Positions 59,812 to 64,000 of a stretch of 64,000 nucleotides of DNA are shown here, piece after piece (the first letter of the stretch is position 1; the number at the start of each line of letters is the position of its first letter). Position numbers and translations under genes: made by a program. Origin of the DNA: Dyella tabacisoli (GTDB lineage: Bacteria > Pseudomonadota > Gammaproteobacteria > Xanthomonadales > Rhodanobacteraceae); assembly GCF_003350925.1 (NCBI RefSeq), contig NZ_KZ857179.1, forward strand, positions 219,073 through 283,072. Reading direction: 5' to 3'. The notes beneath the pieces were generated by a model. That model was not told where the DNA came from, searched no databases, and worked only from the letters and a program-made list of their open reading frames with translations.

Positions 59812-60853
59812 GGTCGAACTCCGGCCATCCCTGGGCATGTCGCAAGATTAAGGCGGCCAAACTCTCGATTTGTTCGGCGCTGTCGTTGAGTGCGGGGATA
59901 TAGCGTAGATCCTCGCCACCCGCCTCGATGAAGAAATCGCGATTCTGCATGGCGATTTCTTCTAGCGTTTCCAGGCAATCCACGGCGAAGCCGGGGCAGG
60001 CGACATCGAGTTTTTTTACGCCGGCGGCGGCGAGTTCGCGCACGCTGGCGTCGGTGTACGGGTGCAGCCAGCGCTCGCGACCCACGCGCGATTGAAAACT
60101 GACGACAAGCTGCGATGCATCCAGTTGCAGCCGCTCACCCAGCCGGCGTGCGGTGGCCTGGCATTGGTCGAAGTAGGGATCGCCGGCGCGCACATAGCGC
60201 TCGGGAATGCCATGGAACGACAGCAGCAGTTTGTCGCCGCGCCCGTGCGTCGCCCACCAGGCTTCGATGCTGCGCGCGAGGGCCTCGATATGCGCGGGGT
60301 CGTCGTGATAGTCGTTGACCATGCGCAGTTCCGGTGGCCAGCGCAGCGTCTTGAGGGTGTCAGCGACAGCGTCGATCACCGAACCGGTCGAGGTGGCCGA
60401 ATATTGCGGATACAACGGCAATACCAGCAGCCGGCGCACGCCTTCGCTCTGCAACTGCTTGATCTGCCGCGCTACCGACGGCTCGCCGTAACGCATCGCC
60501 AGCGCGACCCGGACCGATCCGTGTGCCTTTTGCTTTAACGCCGCCTGCAAGCCCGCCGCCAACGCTTCGCTGCCGCTGCGCAACGGGGAACCTTGCGCCG
60601 TCCAGATACGGCCATACGCATGGGCCGAACGCGCCGGTCGAACCCGCAGAACCACGCCATGCAAGATCAGTTTCCACAGCCAGCGCTGCCACCAGCGCGG
60701 GTACTCGATCACCCGTGGATCGCCGAGAAACTGCGCCAGATAGGGCCGCACCGCGCGCGCGGTAGCGGCCTCGGGCGTACCGAGGTTGACCAGCAGTACG
60801 CCGGCCTGAACGGCTTGCTGCTTAACGGACGGATTCTTAACGGATAGATTCAT
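59795..60853 (-). CDS. hemH: Ferrochelatase
   Basis: 352 residues. VLLVNLGTPEAAT at the start, catalytic His in LLSFHGIPERY, and the signature CPGFAVDCLETLEEI with the conserved Glu. It inserts Fe2+ into protoporphyrin IX to make heme, which the cytochrome c4 in this window would use. The final residues HDHTD form a small acidic/His tail. ATG 60853 is the first Met at the family start. Confidence 0.95.
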   Translation of the reverse strand: MNLSVKNPSVKQQAVQAGVLLVNLGTPEAATARAVRPYLAQFLGDPRVIEYPRWWQRWLWKLILHGVVLRVRPARSAHAYGRIWTAQGSPLRSGSEALAAGLQAALKQKAHGSVRVALAMRYGEPSVARQIKQLQSEGVRRLLVLPLYPQYSATSTGSVIDAVADTLKTLRWPPELRMVNDYHDDPAHIEALARSIEAWWATHGRGDKLLLSFHGIPERYVRAGDPYFDQCQATARRLGERLQLDASQLVVSFQSRVGRERWLHPYTDASVRELAAAGVKKLDVACPGFAVDCLETLEEIAMQNRDFFIEAGGEDLRYIPALNDSAEQIESLAALILRHAQGWPEFDHDHTD

Positions 60854-61015
60854 GGGAATGACCGGCCAGGCCGGTATAGTGCTCGCGGCATGGCATGGCG
60901 GCTGTGTCGGCGAAGTCAAAGTCGAGTGAGTCTGCCATAAGCCGTTCGCCATGCCGTAGGCGTCGGTTGTCGCAGGTGTGTGGTCACAGGCCGCGCCGGC
61001 GTGCCCGTCGCTTAA

Positions 61016-61046
61016 GTTCGAGTCAAGATCATTCGAATCAAGATCA
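61016..61046. repeat. Short direct repeat upstream of the SYLF gene
   Basis: TTCGAGTCAAGATCA is followed directly by TTCGAATCAAGATCA, one mismatch in 15 bp, ending just before the ribosome site of the SYLF gene. It could be a regulator site or a chance duplication. Confidence 0.5.
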
Positions 61047-61056
61047 GGAGTTACCC

Positions 61057-61743
61057 ATGTTTCAAGCATCGCTGCGTCGTTGGTTGTTGATCGCCTTGTT
61101 GCTGCTGCCAGCGATGGCCGTGCACGCCGAAGACCCGCCGCTGGTCCGCGCGGAAAACGCCGTGCGCGTGCTGAAACAGATCATGGACGCGCCAGACAAA
61201 TCGATCCCCACCGATCTGCTCAAGGAAGCGCATGCGATTGCGGTGATCCCCGACATGGTCAAGGCCGGCTTTATCTTCGGCGGTCGCCGTGGCGAAGGGC
61301 TGGTTTCGGTGAAAAACCCGGACGGCACCTGGTCCAACCCCAGCTTTGTGACCATGACCGGCGGCAGCGTCGGTTTTCAGATCGGCGTGTCGTCCACCGA
61401 CGTGATCCTGGTATTTCGTACCCAGCGCGGCGTGGATTCCATCGTCAACGGCAAATTCACCATCGGCGCCGATGCTTCCGCGGCGGCCGGCCCGGTCGGC
61501 CGCACCGCCACCGCCGCTACCGATAGCCAGTTGAAAGCCGAGATTTACTCCTACTCGCGCTCGCGCGGTTTGTTCGCCGGCGTGGCGCTGGATGGTTCGG
61601 CGCTGCGCATCGACTATGACGCCAATGTGGCAATTTATGGTGCGGGCATCACCCCGCGGCGCATTTTCGAGGGTGGTGTCAGCAACGTGCCCAGCGCCGT
61701 GGTCGACTTCCGCGACCGCCTGGAAGAGTACACTCAGCGCTGA
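61057..61743 (+). CDS. SYLF-domain (YSC84-like) secreted protein
   Basis: 228 residues. Signal peptide ends at HAE (about 23). The rest is the SYLF lipid-binding domain: AHAIAVIPDMVKAGFIFGGRRGEGLV, TMTGGSVGFQIGVSSTDVILVF, and SRSRGLFAGVALDGSALRID. Eukaryotic relatives bind phosphoinositides; the bacterial periplasmic role is not settled. ATG 61057 has a strong CAGGAG 6 nt upstream. Confidence 0.92.
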   Translation: MFQASLRRWLLIALLLLPAMAVHAEDPPLVRAENAVRVLKQIMDAPDKSIPTDLLKEAHAIAVIPDMVKAGFIFGGRRGEGLVSVKNPDGTWSNPSFVTMTGGSVGFQIGVSSTDVILVFRTQRGVDSIVNGKFTIGADASAAAGPVGRTATAATDSQLKAEIYSYSRSRGLFAGVALDGSALRIDYDANVAIYGAGITPRRIFEGGVSNVPSAVVDFRDRLEEYTQR

Positions 61744-61839
61744 CCTGGATTCGTGCAGCACCGGCAAGCGGGCATGGGCAAACGCCGATGCTTTCGCCTG
61801 CTGCACCCTTCACTATTCTTTTCGCTTTCGAGATAAGTC

Positions 61840-62097
61840 ATGAGCATTACCCATCTCATTATTCTTCTGGTCGTGGTCGTGCTGATTTTCGGCACCAAAA
61901 AATTGCGCAACATCGGCTCGGACCTTGGCGGCGCCGTGCGCGATTTCAAAAAAGGCCTGGACGGCGGCGACGGCGACAAGCCCAAGGACGAGCAGCGTCT
62001 GCAGGCAGACCCGACACCCGGCGCCAGCACCACACAGAGTCAGGCGGCACCCAGCCAGGCCACACCGAATCAGCACGATTCCAGCGAATCGAAATAA
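61840..62097 (+). CDS. tatA: Sec-independent translocase subunit TatA
   Basis: 85 residues. One N-terminal helix (about 4-20) followed by [24 protein letters not shown], the TatA amphipathic helix with its conserved FG hinge, and an acidic/Ala/Gln-rich tail. It forms the pore of the twin-arginine system. First gene of tatABC. Confidence 0.95.
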   Translation: MSITHLIILLVVVVLIFGTKKLRNIGSDLGGAVRDFKKGLDGGDGDKPKDEQRLQADPTPGASTTQSQAAPSQATPNQHDSSESK

Positions 62098-62118
62098 GCG
62101 CAGGACACGCTCTAGACC

Positions 62119-62529
62119 ATGATCGAGATCAGCTTCGGCAAGCTGGTGCTGCTCGCGCTTGTCGCGCTGATCGTGCTCGGCCCGGAGAAACTACCCGGCG
62201 TGGCACGCACCGCAGGCGCCTTGCTACGCCGTGCGCGCAACGGTTGGGACAATGTACGCGCCGAGGTAGAGCGCGAACTGCAAGTGGAAGAGATCAAGCG
62301 ACACGCCCGTGAAGCGGCGGCACGTGCCGAAGCGGCCCAGGCCGAACTCAATGCCACGGTGAACAAAGTGCGCGAACCGTTCGCCCAGGCCGCCACCATC
62401 GCCGCACCAAGCACCGCTTCGCCGCCGGTCGATGCCGAAACAGCATCCACCGGTACGCCCACCGAAGCGCTCACCAGCCCATCCACTCATGACGGCCCGC
62501 CCAAGGAAGTTCCGCATGGCGGCACCTGA
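62119..62529 (+). CDS. tatB: Sec-independent translocase subunit TatB
   Basis: 136 residues. Starts MIEISFGKLVLLALVALIVL, then GPEKLPGVARTAGALLRRAR as in TatB, a long charged helix, and a Pro/Ser/Thr-rich tail. With TatC it recognises twin-arginine signal peptides. 21 bp after tatA; overlaps tatC by 14 bp. Confidence 0.94.
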   Translation: MIEISFGKLVLLALVALIVLGPEKLPGVARTAGALLRRARNGWDNVRAEVERELQVEEIKRHAREAAARAEAAQAELNATVNKVREPFAQAATIAAPSTASPPVDAETASTGTPTEALTSPSTHDGPPKEVPHGGT

Positions 62530-63310
62530 GCACGACACCCCCGAGCACGCGCGCCTCGAAACCGATGAGTTGCAAGAAGGTCTGCAAGAAGGCTTGTTCT
62601 CGCATCTGATCGAACTGCGCTCACGCCTGATGAAGGCGGTGATCGCCGTGGTGGTGGTCTTGCTGGCGCTGATGCCGTTTGCGAACCGGCTGTATGCGGA
62701 GCTGGCCGCGCCCTTGGTGGCACGGCTGCCGCAAGGCGCCCACCTGATCGCCACTGAAGTTGCCAGCCCGTTCGTGACGCCATTGAAACTGGCGTTCTAT
62801 ACCGCCTTGTTTATCAGCATGCCGGTGATTCTGTATCAGCTATGGGCCTTCGTCAGCCCCGGTTTGTACAAACACGAAAAACGCCTGGCCCGGCCCTTGC
62901 TGGTGGCGGCGGTGCTGTTGTTCTACATCGGCTGCGCCTTCGCTTATTTCCTGGTGCTGCCCGCGGCATTCCGCTTCCTGGTGGCCGTAACGCCCGAGGG
63001 CGTGGAGATGATGACCGACATCACCCACTACCTCGACTTCGTCATGCTGATGTTCTTCGCCTTCGGCCTGTGCTTCGAGGTGCCGGTGGCGGTGGTGATT
63101 CTTGCCGCGATCGGCGTGGTCAGCATCGACCAACTGCGCAATGGTCGTCGTTACGCCATTGTCGGCGCCTTCGTCATCGCCGCCTTTATCACCCCGCCCG
63201 ATATCACCTCGATGATTATGTTGGCGATACCGATGTGCCTGCTTTATGAGGTCGGTGTTTTGGCGGTGCGCTGGCTGGTGCGGCCGCGCGATGAAACAAC
63301 ATCAAGCTAA
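62516..63310 (+). CDS. tatC: Sec-independent translocase subunit TatC
   Basis: 264 residues, six membrane helices. SHLIELRSRLMK at the start, PLKLAFYTALFISMPVILYQ, and AFITPPDITSMIMLAIPM near the end mark TatC. It is the receptor for twin-arginine precursors. ATG 62516 has AAGGA 8 nt upstream and lies within the end of tatB. Confidence 0.96.
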   Translation: MAAPEHDTPEHARLETDELQEGLQEGLFSHLIELRSRLMKAVIAVVVVLLALMPFANRLYAELAAPLVARLPQGAHLIATEVASPFVTPLKLAFYTALFISMPVILYQLWAFVSPGLYKHEKRLARPLLVAAVLLFYIGCAFAYFLVLPAAFRFLVAVTPEGVEMMTDITHYLDFVMLMFFAFGLCFEVPVAVVILAAIGVVSIDQLRNGRRYAIVGAFVIAAFITPPDITSMIMLAIPMCLLYEVGVLAVRWLVRPRDETTSS

Positions 63311-63329
63311 TCTGAACCAGGTTGATCGG

Positions 63330-63791
63330 ATGACTGCGCAGACGTTAATCGATCGACTGGCGTTGCAAGCGCACCCCGAGGGCGGTCACTACCGGCGCAT
63401 TTACCCGCCACCGGCTCCGCCGGGTGCCCCACGCGCACCACTGAGCGCCATCCATTTTCTGCTCGCCGCCGGTGAATTCAGTGCCTGGCATTGTGTGGAT
63501 GCCGAGGAGGCTTGGCATTTTGTCGAGGGCGAGGCGTTGGAGTTGCTGATTTACCGCGCCGATACCGATCAACTGCAACGGCATCGGCTGGGCCCTGCGG
63601 GTATCGATGGCAATGAGTCGATGTGCGTGGTGCCTGCGCATGCCTGGCAGGCGGCGCGACCGTTGGGCGCGTATGCGCTGTGTACTTGTCTGGTGGCGCC
63701 GGCGTTTGATTTTTCTGGGTTTCGGTTGTTGGAGGGGGAGGGGGATTTGGCTGCGCGGTTGCTGGGGTTGGTGCCTGAGATTGGGTTTTAG
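63330..63791 (+). CDS. DUF985 cupin-domain protein
   Basis: 153 residues. The DUF985 cupin pattern is clear: LQAHPEGGHYRRIY at the start, SAIHFLLAAGEFSAWHCVDAEEAWHF, and LVAPAFDFSGFRL at the end. The family binds a metal or small molecule; function is unknown. ATG 63330 is chosen over an ATG 13 codons earlier that overlaps tatC. Probably transcribed with tatABC. Repeat copy G begins 8 bp after its stop. Confidence 0.88.
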   Translation: MTAQTLIDRLALQAHPEGGHYRRIYPPPAPPGAPRAPLSAIHFLLAAGEFSAWHCVDAEEAWHFVEGEALELLIYRADTDQLQRHRLGPAGIDGNESMCVVPAHAWQAARPLGAYALCTCLVAPAFDFSGFRLLEGEGDLAARLLGLVPEIGF

Positions 63792-63798
63792 TTGGGGG

Positions 63799-64000
63799 TG
63801 TCGCTAGGTTGTCGCCTGCGGCGGTTTTCGGCCACCTGCCGGTGGTCGAGTCACTTTCTCTTGAATGGCCAAGAGAAAGTAACCAAAGAGAAGGCCACCC
63901 CCATGCAGCGCTCTCCGGGCATCCTGCCCTACGAGTGCGTGAGGCTTGGCCGGGCTTTTCGACAGGGCTTCCTGCCCTGGCGAAAAGGCATCGACATCCG
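63799..64000 (+). repeat. Structured intergenic repeat, copy G (cut by window end)
   Basis: H1 CCACC-TGCC-GGTGG and H2 ACTTTCTCTTG/CAAGAGAAAGT (loop AATGGC) as in copy C; then the GGGCA/TGCCC hairpin, H4 CAGGGC/GCCCTG and the first arm of H5 GGCATCGACA as in copy A. It is a clear C/A mosaic. The 5' box starts 8 bp after the cupin stop, in its direction. Confidence 0.88.

Overview
The window looks like chromosomal DNA of a GC-rich gammaproteobacterium of the order Xanthomonadales, most likely the family Rhodanobacteraceae (Dyella/Rhodanobacter/Luteibacter-like). This rests on the block EEP nuclease - two DsbA lipoproteins - cytochrome c4 - engB (43.1-47.3 kb), an order I know from Xanthomonadales, on the general gene repertoire, and on a dispersed structured repeat resembling intergenic sequences of this order. 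No phage genes, transposases, rRNA, tRNA or CRISPR array were seen.

Layout. 0-5 kb: an SDR gene divergent from a LysR regulator, a flavin-reductase-like gene divergent from an ArsR-type regulator, and two small unknown genes, the first behind an orphan operator-promoter. 5-8.3 kb: a non-canonical Nramp transporter followed by an OprB-like porin. 8.3-12 kb: a DUF2167 membrane protein with a small secreted partner, then a large low-complexity DUF3300 lipoprotein. 13-21.7 kb: dbpA helicase, sugar-type MFS transporter, an ArsR/DUF2867 pair, rluF, a yadGH-type ABC exporter and a ferredoxin-NADP reductase. 21.8-28.6 kb: a chaperone-usher fimbrial operon (pilin, chaperone, usher, two two-domain tip proteins) with a convergent mini-pilin gene; both sides carry a CRP/Clp-like site. 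28.9-33.3 kb: a tightly overlapping operon of membrane protein, small Xre regulator, secreted S33 peptidase and NatAB-type exporter, behind a perfect inverted repeat. 33.7-43.9 kb: DUF3820 protein, MFS exporter, quinone oxidoreductase, B12-binding radical SAM enzyme, soluble lytic transglycosylase, a membrane-anchored GH17-like protein, a small membrane protein and an EEP nuclease. 44-50.8 kb: two DsbA lipoproteins, cytochrome c4, engB, a MidA-type methyltransferase and a YfhO-type membrane protein. 50.9-64 kb: LTA-synthase-like sulfatase, CCA-adding enzyme, an M49-like metallolipoprotein, a double aspartyl-protease/PDZ protein, AraC regulator, alpha/beta hydrolase, ferrochelatase, SYLF protein, tatABC and a DUF985 cupin.

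The most striking feature is not a gene. A repeat of about 260 bp occurs seven times (A 12.45, B 12.9, C 14.6, D 33.3, E 35.4, F 38.4, G 63.8 kb), always between genes and in both orientations. Each copy folds into a series of hairpins inside a long closing stem. Between copies the stem sequences differ, but both arms change together, so pairing is kept. Individual hairpin types are reassorted between copies like cassettes. In four copies the 5' end lies within about 15 bp of the stop codon of a gene reading in the same direction. A second G/C-skewed hairpin module is often attached. I know no name for this element and treat it as the best candidate here for an undescribed system.
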